Of a stretch of DNA of 55,417 nt, positions 46,798-55,305 are shown piece after piece. The DNA comes from a delta proteobacterium NaphS2. GTDB lineage: Bacteria > Desulfobacterota > DSM-4660 > Desulfatiglandales > Desulfatiglandaceae. Within the stretch, counting starts at the first letter, position 1, and the number at the start of each line of letters is the position of its first letter. The notes under the pieces are model-generated. The model was not told the origin of the DNA and searched no databases. It saw only the letters and a list, made by a program, of their open reading frames with translations. The translations under genes were made by a program, and so were the position numbers. The DNA lies in assembly GCA_000179315.1 (NCBI GenBank), contig ADZZ01000124.1:1-55417 (forward strand), given 5' to 3'.

Positions 46798-47442
46798 TTA
46801 AGGCAACGGATCACTTTGTATCCGGAATTTTTTTAACAGACCATGATGGTTCAGAAAAGCCTCAATTACCTGAGGTTCAATCCGGATTCCCTGCTCTGCA
46901 ACTCTTTCGAACAGTTCCTCGATGCTGCTATGAGGGTATTTGACAAGTTGAACAAGAATCATCACGCTTTCCGAATCTGTCGGAAATCTTACATGATGCG
47001 GTCTGGACAATCCCGATTTTTGCTCCTGATATTTTTCCTCGGAGAAGTATACAAAACGTCCTTGATGCTTTTCTCGTCGGATTCCCGGAGCATGCTGCAG
47101 CCGGGAAAAAACGGAACTGTTAGGGACAATTTCAACCAGTTGGGCAATCTGTCTGGCATTCAATCCCGTTTCAGATCTCTCGATAAGCTGAGAAATTGTC
47201 TGCATAAGGTTTCCGTATTGTGAAAAAAGGATCTCCCGGTATTTCCATATGCCGTGTTCATCAAATCGCGGAATTCCCGGAAGACTGTAATAACGCCCAT
47301 TCATATTAAAGCTCGTGTAAGTCCGCCATTTTTTCAGTTGTCTTCTGGCGGTGGTCACGGAAGAATCGAGGAGATCCGCAATCTCTTCGATTGTGACCAC
47401 TTTTCGTTTTTGAAATTCCTTGATGGCCTTTTCCGCATCCAT
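46798..47442 (-). CDS. HTH protein of the insertion sequence
   Basis: About 214 residues from ATG 47442 (GGGGTGG upstream). A winged helix-turn-helix at the N terminus (VVTIEEIADLLDSSVTTARRQLKKW) and a second HTH-like region (ETGLNARQIAQLVEI). It precedes the transposase by 54 bp and may act as regulator or as an end-binding subunit. A long hairpin lies directly upstream. Confidence 0.7.
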   Translation of the reverse strand: MDAEKAIKEFQKRKVVTIEEIADLLDSSVTTARRQLKKWRTYTSFNMNGRYYSLPGIPRFDEHGIWKYREILFSQYGNLMQTISQLIERSETGLNARQIAQLVEIVPNSSVFSRLQHAPGIRREKHQGRFVYFSEEKYQEQKSGLSRPHHVRFPTDSESVMILVQLVKYPHSSIEELFERVAEQGIRIEPQVIEAFLNHHGLLKKFRIQSDPLP

Positions 47443-47451
47443 ATCCACCCC

Positions 47452-47499
47452 ATGGCAAAGTATGTGCAATAAACAATCATTTTGCGCATACTTTGCCAT
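47452..47499. promoter_or_regulatory. 17-bp inverted repeat upstream of the HTH gene
   Basis: ATGGCAAAGTATGTGCA at 47452-47468 pairs with 47483-47499 with a single G-T exception, loop 14 bases. It lies within ten bases of the HTH start codon and could be an operator or an mRNA hairpin limiting translation. Confidence 0.6.
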
Positions 47500-47672
47500 G
47501 CCGGTAGGCGCAAGTCAACAATTTTTCCATAATATGGTTGGTATGTTATGTGAAAATCAGGTAAAACTGAGTGCATGGCAGATGCGCATACTTGATCAGA
47601 ATCTGCGAGAAAAGCGTAACCATTCGAATAATATGGGGTATTCATTTAGCAACCGTTATTTTCGGCCATAGG

Positions 47673-48167
47673 AAAAACCTTGCACTCAAACCGGGTGAAA
47701 CGCGGGTAATACTGAATAAAAAGCTTTCGGGAAAAGGCCAGTGTCAGGGAAGCGCACTGGGCCGATACTTTTTTCCCATCAATGGTAACCTGATGGGGTG
47801 ACGTATCATGCTGCATCTCCTGACCGGGTTTAAAATGGTATTGTCCCGCGCGTCTTTTTTTTCGCTTCCGGATCTCGTGTTTTCTCATGATCCAGGTCAG
47901 ACTTTGATAAGGAATCGTGATCTGATGGCGGCTTTCCAGTTCCTCCGCCACTCGCACGGCATTTCCTTTGCATTCCTTGAAAAGATCGCGGATTAAAGGG
48001 ACATGTTCTTCATGCCGGGATTCTCTGTGGGGTGCTGCTTCATCCGGATCCTTTAAGATCTTCGTGATGGTATTTCGGCTGACCTTGAGCGTTCGGGCGA
48101 TTTTGCGCAAACTCATACCGGTATTTTTCAGTTCCAAAATGGCATCTTTTTTGGATTGTCTGATCAT
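47673..48167 (-). pseudogene. istA: istA 5' fragment
   Basis: 165 codons: IstA helix-turn-helix (GMSLRKIARTLKVSRNTITK), second HTH-like part (ESRHQITIPYQSLTWIMRKH), and the first catalytic stretch MQHDTSPHQVTIDGKKV with the aspartate. The frame is then cut by the insertion sequence after KVF. ATG 48167 overlaps the ParB-like stop by four bases. Confidence 0.9.
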
Positions 48168-49048
48168 GGCTCTATCTCTTTTTTGAGTTTTGCCGCCTGA
48201 TTTTCGACTTTGTTCACCCAGGCTTTCAGGGTTTGTTTCTTAAATGGATCGCTTTTTGGATAATGGACATGGGAAACGGTTTTCAGCAGACGTCCGAGCA
48301 CAGCATATACCATTTTAATATCCTTGAACCATTTGCCTTCCGGTCCGTCATGAATCTCCTTGGCCTGTTCGGATTGGATTCTTTCATTTTGAACCTTTAT
48401 GAAAAGAAAGGGATTTTCCAGCATGCGGTCTCGAACAGACCGGTTGCTTTTTTGGTAATGTTCGTAAAAATGGGCCAGTTCCCTCGTGGATAAAGGTTCA
48501 TTTTCCAGGTGGGCCATCAGTTTTTGTGCGTCTTTAATGTTGGCGCGCGCCAACGGCGCCATGACACGGCTGGCACTCCAGGTTGAAAGCGTTCCTGAAA
48601 TCACGGCTTTCAAAATATTTTCAGGCAGGGCCTCAACCAGATCAAGCCGTCGTTTCACAAAACTTTTGTCGCGTCCTATCCGGGCTGCGATATGGGAGAG
48701 GCTGCACCCGAACCGCCGATGTAATTCCTGAAGCAAAACCGACTGCTCAATGGCTTCCCATTGCCGTTCATTGGTTTTGGCCAAAAGCGAAAACATGGCA
48801 TTTTGTTCGTTTTCTTCTGATAAATGGACACATATTTGGTCCTTTCCGCAGGCACGAAGCGCTCGAACACGCAAGTACCCATCAACCAGAATCAGTTTGT
48901 CTTTCTCTGTAACAACCAGGGCCGGAACGATTTGCCCGTAAGTTTCGATGGAATCCCGCAATTGCTTTAAAGCCTGGTGGTTCATGATCCGGCAATGAGC
49001 GTAGCGCAATTCCAGCAGATGAATATCAACTGTTCGGGTTGATCCCAC
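48164..49048 (-). CDS. ParB-like nuclease/partition-domain protein of the IS21-like element
   Basis: About 295 residues. The N-terminal ParB/Srx domain is seen in LRDSIETYGQIVPALVV, VDGYLRVRALRACG and the central helix-turn-helix FGCSLSHIAARIGRDKSFVKRRLDLVEALPENI. The C-terminal 130 residues are helical and basic. GTG 49048 has GGGAG seven bases upstream; TTG 49087 is possible. Genes like this are not part of canonical IS21 (istA-istB). It may bind the end repeats or choose targets; this is inference. Confidence 0.82.
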   Translation of the reverse strand: MGSTRTVDIHLLELRYAHCRIMNHQALKQLRDSIETYGQIVPALVVTEKDKLILVDGYLRVRALRACGKDQICVHLSEENEQNAMFSLLAKTNERQWEAIEQSVLLQELHRRFGCSLSHIAARIGRDKSFVKRRLDLVEALPENILKAVISGTLSTWSASRVMAPLARANIKDAQKLMAHLENEPLSTRELAHFYEHYQKSNRSVRDRMLENPFLFIKVQNERIQSEQAKEIHDGPEGKWFKDIKMVYAVLGRLLKTVSHVHYPKSDPFKKQTLKAWVNKVENQAAKLKKEIEP

Positions 49049-49445
49049 GTCCTTTCTCCCGAATGATTTCCTGTACGGTTTCTCCAAGACTGAACCATCC
49101 CCCGTTCCGGACTTCCTTCACAGGTTTCACGATCACTGGACGATCCGGAAGGGAAAGCACCTGAAACACACGGCCGTCAAATCCAATCAGGTCCTTGTCC
49201 AGCAAGCGATTACGGGCATTGATATATTGATCTGCATCCACCCTTAGAATCCGGCAGATTTTGTCGTAGCCGTAATAAGACAGCCCGTTTTTGTCAGATA
49301 CCACCACCAGAAAAATGTAGAGCAGCAGTTCAATATGACTCAGGCTCTCCCAAAAACCCTTTCGCAAAAAGCGATGTTCAATAAAGGCAAAACCGCCGGC
49401 GATTTTGCGTATTCGTTTTGGAAAAAGAGGCTTTTTAACCATCAT
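49026..49445 (-). CDS. Winged-HTH protein of the IS21-like element
   Basis: About 139 residues from ATG 49445 (GGAGGTG upstream), overlapping the zinc-finger stop by four bases (ATGA). The segment WESLSHIELLLYIFLVVVSD ... GYDKICRILRVDADQYINARNRLLDKDL looks like a replication-initiator or helix-turn-helix domain that reads DNA. Second gene of the accessory operon. Confidence 0.65.
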   Translation of the reverse strand: MMVKKPLFPKRIRKIAGGFAFIEHRFLRKGFWESLSHIELLLYIFLVVVSDKNGLSYYGYDKICRILRVDADQYINARNRLLDKDLIGFDGRVFQVLSLPDRPVIVKPVKEVRNGGWFSLGETVQEIIREKGRGINPNS

Positions 49446-49783
49446 GTGAACACCTCCGGAACAGTTTGTGGATGATTGCCGTAGCCTCGGCGGGGAAAAT
49501 CTTTCACAATAACACCCCATGAGCCGCAAAAACGGCATCTCGGACCCACGCCGGACCACCTGGAGGGCACCTTATCACCGGATGACGGGGGTGTTGAACC
49601 CTGATCATCCACGGTTTTTTTACTTTTTTTTATTCTTCGCCGACGTTCCGCCCTCCGATGAGCTTTGCGGCCTTTTTCTGTTTGCCGGTAACGGCGTTGT
49701 GCTTGTCGTCGCTGTTCCGTGCGGGCTTGTTCACGACATTGATCGCTACAGTACGCCTGGCCTCTGAAACAGCTCCGGCACAC
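49442..49783 (-). CDS. Zinc-finger protein of the IS21-like element, possible -1 frameshift
   Basis: A 113-residue frame whose first finger VCRSCFRGQAYCSDQCREQA is followed by a very basic helix (RRAERRRRIKKSKK) and a second CxxC (RCRFCGSW). Upstream in the same frame QCKSCGFIF supplies two more cysteines, but a stop (TAA) lies just before with no ATG. The preceding frame, shifted by one, encodes RSAFDPFQDQRRHALKASKKK and joins through an A9 tract (about 49829-49837). The real protein is probably made by a -1 shift there, or a base has been lost. A GTG at 49783 is the only start in this frame. Confidence 0.6.
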   Translation of the reverse strand: MCRSCFRGQAYCSDQCREQARTEQRRQAQRRYRQTEKGRKAHRRAERRRRIKKSKKTVDDQGSTPPSSGDKVPSRWSGVGPRCRFCGSWGVIVKDFPRRGYGNHPQTVPEVFT

Positions 49784-49932
49784 ATGGAAAATGAATCCAC
49801 AACTTTTACACTGGATTTTTTTTTAGAAGCCTTAAGGGCATGACGCCTTTGATCTTGAAAAGGATCAAAAGCAGACCTATGATGGGTATGCTTTATATTG
49901 TCCGGGGAAGACGGTCTGCTTCTGTTTTTCCC

Positions 49933-49966
49933 AAAAAAAGAGGCCCGAAGCGGCAACTTCGGGCCT
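49933..49966 (-). terminator. Bidirectional terminator before the IS21-like operon
   Basis: Perfect ten-base stem AGGCCCGAAG / CTTCGGGCCT (49941-49950, 49957-49966) with seven T following on the minus strand and a T-rich run on the plus strand. It would insulate the transposon operon from outside transcription. From here to 50252 I see no gene, only a second hairpin at 49985-50010. Confidence 0.75.
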
Positions 49967-50252
49967 TACCTTTTTTAATAAATCAGACCCCCCATCGCTC
50001 AGTGGGTCTATATTAACTCCCCAAAATCATACCCGAAAATGGAACCAAATGCAGATTTTCCACATAACTCCACGAAAGTAAACTGAATCTCTCTTCCGCT
50101 GTCTTTTTTTCGTTCAATATTTTCGCGTGTCTTGATCCCGTTCAAAACTGTCTCCCACAACAGAAACCCATCCGTGAACCAGTTTCGCTCAAGGGATCTA
50201 AGTCTCGGCAGACCACACAACTCCAATTGAGGTTTAAGTTCAAAGCCCCAAT

Positions 50253-50294
50253 GGTTCAGTTTTCATTAGCAAGGCTGGTTCGGTTAAGATTAGC
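50253..50294 (-). repeat. Paired 18-bp end repeats, right
   Basis: On the minus strand GCTAATCTTAACCGAACC (50294-50277) and GCTAATGAAAACTGAACC (50270-50253), again 24 bp apart. Counterparts of the left pair at 41179-41220. Confidence 0.75.
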
Positions 50295-50304
50295 GTTGAA
50301 GCAC

Positions 50305-50517
50305 TGGAATCTCAAATCCGCTGAATTGAGCATAAGAGGTTGGGCGCTCATTCATAATTTCGCTCCCTGCAATCCCGGAACTGTTAAAAAGCATAAAGGC
50401 TGGCAGAGTCCCGCAGAGAGACTCAATCAATTTAAGTACCACGATAACTGGTTGCAGAATCTATTGATATCGGCGTCATTGGGAGGTTTTCGCAATGCTC
50501 CCCCAAATCCGTTATAG
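50305..50517 (+). pseudogene. 3' fragment of a transposon gene
   Basis: The frame encodes LKSAELSIRGWALIHNFAP and FKYHDNWLQNLLISASLGGF and stops five bases before the right 42-bp repeat. The sequence resembles C termini of transposase-associated proteins. The 5' part was replaced by the IS21-like tip, so this is the right half of the older transposon. Confidence 0.5.
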
Positions 50518-50521
50518 TCAG

Positions 50522-50563
50522 TAAAAATCTTTACCTTTATGGTTCCGGCTTGTCCGGGTTAGG
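50522..50563 (-). repeat. 42-bp inverted repeat, right copy
   Basis: Exact complement of 37477-37518. 50564-50722 outside it shows no gene. Confidence 0.7.
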
Positions 50564-50722
50564 CTAGTGCCCATCCATCTATTCTTTTGTGGGCACTTCG
50601 GGTTTCCAATACAGAAATTAGCTTACAACTTACATTTCGCATGATTGGAGCGTAGTTTTCCGATTTATGTGGAACCAAATTTCTGAGCTAAGTCCGAACC
50701 ATGCCTATCCGGTTACCGAACA

Positions 50723-51170
50723 ATGCTTATACGTCCATCCAGCCGCCTGGATGCGTCCACGTCCCATCGTAAAGGCCGTCGTATGTTGGCGCTTTTTGTT
50801 TGCTCGCAATCGGCTAGGGCAGATCTGAAGGCTACCATGGGCCAGAATCGGTGGTTGAAGCGGAAAACAAACTCATTGAGATATGCCTGCAAATGCTTGG
50901 GGCTTACCCCATGATGGATTCCCAGCAGCCATGCATCGAGGTTTCCAAAAACGATGTGTATCATAGAGAGGTGTGCCTCGGTGTTGGCTTGATCCCCTTG
51001 GATGGGGAGCGGATCGTGACGATAACCGAGCGAGTCAACCCAAGGAGCTTTTGGAACTGGAGTGCAGACATTCCGGGGGTGTGGCTTGTTACGAGCCAGG
51101 CACCCCAAAACCAAGTAGACAAGGGTAATTTAGATTTGTGCATTATCGTCCCAGACGTTCTGTGTTTCTT
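50723..51170 (-). pseudogene. IS1595-family transposase relic
   Basis: Two pieces in different frames. About 51165-51040 encodes GTIMHKSKLPLSTWFWGAWL and SHTPGMSALQFQKLLGL of the N-terminal half. About 51040-50780 encodes MIHIVFGNLDAWLLGIHHG and LQAYLNEFVFRFNHRF of the C terminus. The middle, with the first catalytic residues, is deleted. A different subgroup from the copy at 40480. Confidence 0.75.
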
Positions 51171-51185
51171 GAAAAAAGGGTGATC

Positions 51186-52412
51186 ATGACCTACTATAGA
51201 AGGACGATTCTCAAAAAAGTGAAAAATGGTTTGCGTATGGAAAATATCCTTACCGGTCTTGATCAGGTAACAGAAGGGGAATGGTGCCGCTTTGAGGGGC
51301 AACGACTGGGCCTTCTGTCCAATCAGGCTTCGCTCAACCGACGGCTTGAAACAGCTCGAAATGTGTTGCAGAAAAAACTCCCCGGTCATTTGCGAGTGCT
51401 TTTTGGACCGCAACACGGGTACGGGGGAGAGGATCAGGACAACATGGTCGAAACCCCTCACGCCCATGACGAAGTCCTCAATATTCCGGTTTTCAGCCTT
51501 TATGCTGAATCGAGGGAGCCTGCCCCCGAAATGTTTGACCTTATTGACACGCTGATTGTGGACCTTCAGGATGTGGGGACACGGGTTTACACTTTTTCCT
51601 CCACCATGCTTGGCTGCATGAGGGCCGCGGCACGATTTGGCAAAAAGATCGTCGTACTGGATCGGCCCAATCCGCTTGGTGGAAACATCCTGGAAGGAAA
51701 CTGCCTTTCGCCTGAACTTCTTTCCTTTGTGGGCCCTGCGTCACTTCCGATGCGACACGGACTCACCATGGGAGAAATGGCTCTTTTTTTCAACCAGATT
51801 TTTGCACTGGAATGCAATCTGGAGGTTCTACCCCTGATCGGATGGCGCAGGAACATGACATGGCGTGAAACCGGTCTCAGGTGGTTGATGCCCTCCCCCA
51901 ACATGCCTCTTGCTGAAACAGCCTTTGTATATCCCGGGCAGGTGTTGTGGGAAGGAACGCATGTCTCCGAAGGAAGAGGGACCTGCCGGCCCTTTGAGAT
52001 TTTCGGAGCGCCTTATTTTGATACATCGGGCATTAGAAAACGGTTGGATCCCAAAGCGTTAAAAGGTTGCTATCTACAGGAATATCTATTTCGCCCCACG
52101 TTTCACAAATGGTCAGGCCAGCTTTGTCGTGGGTTCATGATGCACATTTTGGATCTTGATGCCTATCGTCCCTACCATACATCCCTGGCACTGTTGCAGG
52201 CCGTCATTTCGCACCATGGCGAGCAATTTGAATGGAAAGACCCCCCATACGAGTATGAATACGAAAAAAAGCCCATTGACATGATCCTGGGAAGTTCTTC
52301 CCTTCGACATGGTTTGGAATCCGGAAGATCTCTTTATCGCTTACAAAAAGATTGGCTGCCGGATCTCGAAACCTATGGTGAGCGGATCAAAACGATCTTG
52401 ATCTATTCTTGA
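51186..52412 (+). CDS. namZ: NamZ-like exo-beta-N-acetylmuramidase (DUF1343)
   Basis: About 408 residues of the DUF1343 family, whose studied members release N-acetylmuramic acid from peptidoglycan fragments. Supporting segments: GLLSNQASLN, LFGPQHGYGGEDQDNM, DLQDVGTRVYTF, VLDRPNPLGG, LPMRHGLTMGEMA, EGTHVSEGRGTCRPFEIFGAP. No signal peptide is evident, so it may act in the cytoplasm in recycling. ATG 51186 has AAGGG upstream; ATG 51237 is the alternative. The IS1595 relic ends within about 15 bases of the start, so the native promoter may be lost. Confidence 0.9.
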   Translation: MTYYRRTILKKVKNGLRMENILTGLDQVTEGEWCRFEGQRLGLLSNQASLNRRLETARNVLQKKLPGHLRVLFGPQHGYGGEDQDNMVETPHAHDEVLNIPVFSLYAESREPAPEMFDLIDTLIVDLQDVGTRVYTFSSTMLGCMRAAARFGKKIVVLDRPNPLGGNILEGNCLSPELLSFVGPASLPMRHGLTMGEMALFFNQIFALECNLEVLPLIGWRRNMTWRETGLRWLMPSPNMPLAETAFVYPGQVLWEGTHVSEGRGTCRPFEIFGAPYFDTSGIRKRLDPKALKGCYLQEYLFRPTFHKWSGQLCRGFMMHILDLDAYRPYHTSLALLQAVISHHGEQFEWKDPPYEYEYEKKPIDMILGSSSLRHGLESGRSLYRLQKDWLPDLETYGERIKTILIYS

Positions 52413-52416
52413 TGAC

Positions 52417-52912
52417 CTAATAGGTGCCCATCGCTCTTAAAAGCCTGGCGTGAGCCAGATGGTAACTAAAAAGCGCATTGAAGTGATTGACCCTTGCCCT
52501 TGTCAAATACCGCTGTGCATCCAGAACTTCCGTTGATGTACTGACCTGGGCTTTGAAACGTTCCCGGCTTACCCTCAAATTTTCTTCTCCCTGCTCCACA
52601 GCTTTTTGGGTAATGGGAATGTTTTCTTCTGCAGTCTTGAGGTCCAAAACCGCGTCCTTTATCTGTAGCTGTATCTGCTCCTCCAGTTCCATCTTGGATT
52701 TCAGAACTTCATTTTTCACGCTTTGCTGCTGCCTTACATCGTAGTAGGTTTTTCCCCACTCCCAGAGGGTCCATTCTAAACCAACGGTGGCTTCCCAATT
52801 ACTGGCCTGATGAAACTCACCACCGTTTACGGACGGCGTATCCCCCTGCTTTATGTAGTCCCATGTAAATACCACTTCGGGATAAAATTTGCTCTTGCTC
52901 AGTGTTGCCGTT
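52417..52912 (-). pseudogene. 3' part of a TolC-like outer membrane efflux gene
   Basis: The frame encodes the second outer-membrane-factor repeat of TolC-type proteins: KSKFYPEVVFTWDYIKQG, then SNWEATVGLEWTLWEWGK, long coiled coil, and AQRYLTRARVNHFNALFSYH. Complete members have about 400-450 residues; only about 165 remain. The frame is cut at about 52913 where transposon sequence begins and a TGA appears. Confidence 0.8.
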
Positions 52913-53109
52913 CACATTATCCCACCGGATATTGTCCACAATAAAGCACGAAGAATATTTTGTTTTTGCCTGATTGATTTATCGTTGCAAGGCGATGCGT
53001 GACGGACTGCCTATCTTCTGATCGGGGTGCTGTTTCGAGAAAACCCTTGGGGCTCTGCCCCAAACCCCGAGGTTTTTTTAGGCATGAAGGCTCCTCGGAA
53101 ATATCACAT

Positions 53110-53135
53110 AAAAAAGGGGAGCCCAAAGACTCCCC
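53110..53135 (-). terminator. Terminator after the ExeA-like gene
   Basis: Stem GGGGAGTC/GGCTCCCC on the minus strand followed by six T, about 105 bp after the stop of the ATPase gene. Confidence 0.7.
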
Positions 53136-53241
53136 TCCCGATGACGATATTTCGTCGTCGCCTATCCGGCTATCCCTTGGCGAGTTGCTCCTCAGCAGAG
53201 CTCGCCTCTGTTTCACCGAATCTGATCATGCAGGTTTAGCA

Positions 53242-54039
53242 CTATCCCGTTTCCTCCACTGCGGTAAGAATATGTTCAGCCGATACAAGCTGGGCATTCT
53301 GCAGTGCCGCCACATTCAATGAGAGGTGTGCCAGCAGATTGATTTTGCGTGGCAGACCGTTTGTCGCCTGAAAAAGCGCTTCAAGAGCCGGCTGTTCAAA
53401 AAGATCCATCTGGGTTCCGGCCAACTCAAGCCGGTGTTTCAGATAAGGGAGCAACTCCTCTTTTGCAAGACCGGATATGTGATAACGCACCACAAGCCTT
53501 TGAGCCAAAGGCTCATGGACGGACAGTGAAAGCCGTCGCCTCAACTCGGCCTGGCCAACAAATATCATGCAGAGACGATTTTGTGAGTCCATCTCATAGT
53601 TTGTCAGCAGCCTGAGGTTTTCGAGGACCTCGTTTCTCAAGTATTGCGCTTCATCAATAATCAGCACTGGCCTGATTTTGGATTCCAGACAGAGTCGGTT
53701 GACCTCCATATGGATGGAACGATAAAGGGCTGCCAGGCTCCGTTCCGTGGTTAGCCCCATTTCCCAGGCAATGGATTTGTAGATATCCGTTACATTGCCG
53801 GTGGTCAGAGGAACGTAAAACACCCGGTACAGACCCGTATTCAGAGAAGCGGCCATCTTTCGGCAGATACTGGTTTTCCCGCTGCCCACTTCTCCGGTGA
53901 CAAGCCCGATACCGCGCAGCTTCAACAGATAATGGAGCCGGGCTTCAAGCTCATCAGCAGCTTTTGAACCAAACAGTTTGTCCGGTTCCAGATCTTTTTC
54001 AAAAGGGTAGTGGGTCAGCCCATAGACCTTTTTATACAT
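53242..54039 (-). CDS. ExeA/TniB-like AAA+ ATPase of a transposon
   Basis: About 265 residues. N-terminal YGLTHYPFEKDLEPDKLFGS is typical of the ExeA/GspA-like family, then Walker A VTGEVGSGKTSICR, Walker B LIIDEAQYL, arginine finger region PLAQRLVVRYHI and a helical lid (LPRKINLLAHLSLNVAAL). Such ATPases accompany Mu-type transposases and select target DNA. ATG 54039 has AAGGGGG upstream; it overlaps the transposase stop. Confidence 0.88.
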   Translation of the reverse strand: MYKKVYGLTHYPFEKDLEPDKLFGSKAADELEARLHYLLKLRGIGLVTGEVGSGKTSICRKMAASLNTGLYRVFYVPLTTGNVTDIYKSIAWEMGLTTERSLAALYRSIHMEVNRLCLESKIRPVLIIDEAQYLRNEVLENLRLLTNYEMDSQNRLCMIFVGQAELRRRLSLSVHEPLAQRLVVRYHISGLAKEELLPYLKHRLELAGTQMDLFEQPALEALFQATNGLPRKINLLAHLSLNVAALQNAQLVSAEHILTAVEETG

Positions 54040-55305
54040 AGCCATCCCCCTTTTCGGCTTCGGAGATCCTGCTGAAGTTAACAGGTTGTTTGGGTCTGCT
54101 TTCCCGCTTATGATCGACGGCCTTTTCAGGATCAAGTGCTTCAATGGTTTTAGACGGGCGATCACGTTTCACAAAGCAATTGGCGTAGGTGTCCACCAGT
54201 TTCGCCTTTTGGACGAAACGGCCGTTGTGACAGACCTTTATCTCTTTGCCCTGCTCGGAAGGGTTGTAGCGGAGTGTTACGGTCTCTCCCACCAGGGAAG
54301 CGTCAATTTCATAGGCCATACCGTTCAGACTTACGGTACGGTCTTTCTGCACTTTGCGTTTTGATTCAAAAAGGAAAAGGTCGTCCAGGTCATCGCCCGG
54401 TTCGGGATATCGGACCTTCTCACCCACTCTGGCCCAGCGATCAAGGGGCGTTTCGCAGAGACTCCGATGGGGCGAACGGTGGTACTCTGTTTCGATATAG
54501 GTCCAAAGTGCTCTGTTGATCGCTTTCAGATTCAACATATGTTTTTCCGAAAGCATCGGGAGAAACTGCAATCGTACCGTTCTGAACCATCTCTCGATTT
54601 TTCCCTTGGCCGCTGCATGGTAGGGTCTGGCGTGAATCAGGGTTATGCCGAGTTTTGCGCAGACCAGGGATAAATGCTGTGAGCGGTATTTTCCGAATGG
54701 GCAAAAGCGGCATAGGGGATCACCCGGGTCGCATCATCAATAAAAGCGATGAGATAGGTTTTTCGTTTCCTGCCGTCATTTTTCCTGACCGCCGGACCGT
54801 ACATGACATCACTCATGAACAAATCCCCGGCATTGAGGTAGGCGAAGCGACGATGGTCTCTATCAGGTGATGTAATCTTTCGGGTTAACCCGTGGCGTGC
54901 CAGCAGTTTATACACGGTGGATCTGGGCATCCGAACATCATCGGGAATGTTGCCGGATGCTCTGACTTTCTTGATTAACAGCGGAACGGTTAGTTCCGGT
55001 TCTTTTTCTTTGGCCTCAAGAAGTAAATCCGAAATCTCAAGGGGCAGCTTTCTCGTTTCCCCCTTGTCCGTGCGCTCTTTGGGCAGTAGGGCGTCAAAAC
55101 CGCCCTTGCGGTATTTTTTCAACCATGAACGGATCGTCTCTTCAGCCACACGGGTGCGTCTGGAGCCGGGAATAACATATTCCTGCCCTGCTTTCTTCCT
55201 GATCTGAGCGTAAAGCCCTCTTGATCCGGGCGGCAAATGAACAAAATCCGCGATAATCCCGTAGCGAAATAGCGCCACCTGCTCTTGTAGTTCGTTTTCT
55301 GCCAT
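54032..55305 (-). pseudogene. Mu-type transposase with internal deletion
   Basis: N-terminal part (55305-54643): helix-turn-helix domains (VAEETIRSWLKKYRKGGFDA, MPRSTVYKLLARHGLTRK) and the start of the integrase core (MSDVMYG with first D; AFIDDATRVIPYAAFAHSEN). Then sequence jumps, in another frame, to QHLSLVCAKLGITLIHARPY and GKIERWFRT (glutamate), followed by the C-terminal Mu domain (54571-54032). About 28 residues including the expected VDNG aspartate are missing at about 54678, so the enzyme is dead. Confidence 0.82.

Larger units (their letters stand above)
44992..47672 (-). mobile_element. 2681-bp insertion sequence with 6-bp target duplication
   Basis: Perfect terminal inverted repeats beginning CCTATGGCCGAAAATAACGG at 44992 and complemented up to 47672. 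AAAAAC is duplicated at 44986-44991 and 47673-47678. Two minus-strand genes: an HTH protein and a transposase. Inserted in istA. Confidence 0.92.
41169..50304 (-). mobile_element. IS21-like element with zinc-finger/HTH/ParB accessory genes
   Basis: About 9.1 kb including later insertions (about 4.5 kb without them). Both tips read GTGCTT-xxx-CGCTAA inward, followed by two 18-bp repeats. The operon order is zinc-finger, HTH, ParB-like, istA, istB, with start/stop overlaps throughout. It inserted between an IS1595 copy and the remnant of the 42-bp-repeat transposon; no target duplication is visible. istA is now split by an insertion sequence and a group II intron, so the copy is probably immobile. 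Confidence 0.75.

Noticed and set aside
50253-50294. Short repeats as a CRISPR array
   Set aside because: Only two repeats per end, spacers of six bases and inverted copies at the far end; they are transposon end repeats. No CRISPR array is seen anywhere in the window.
53242-55305. ExeA/TniB ATPase with Mu-type transposase as a CRISPR-associated transposon
   Set aside because: No CRISPR array, Cas gene or TniQ-like gene is present in the visible part.
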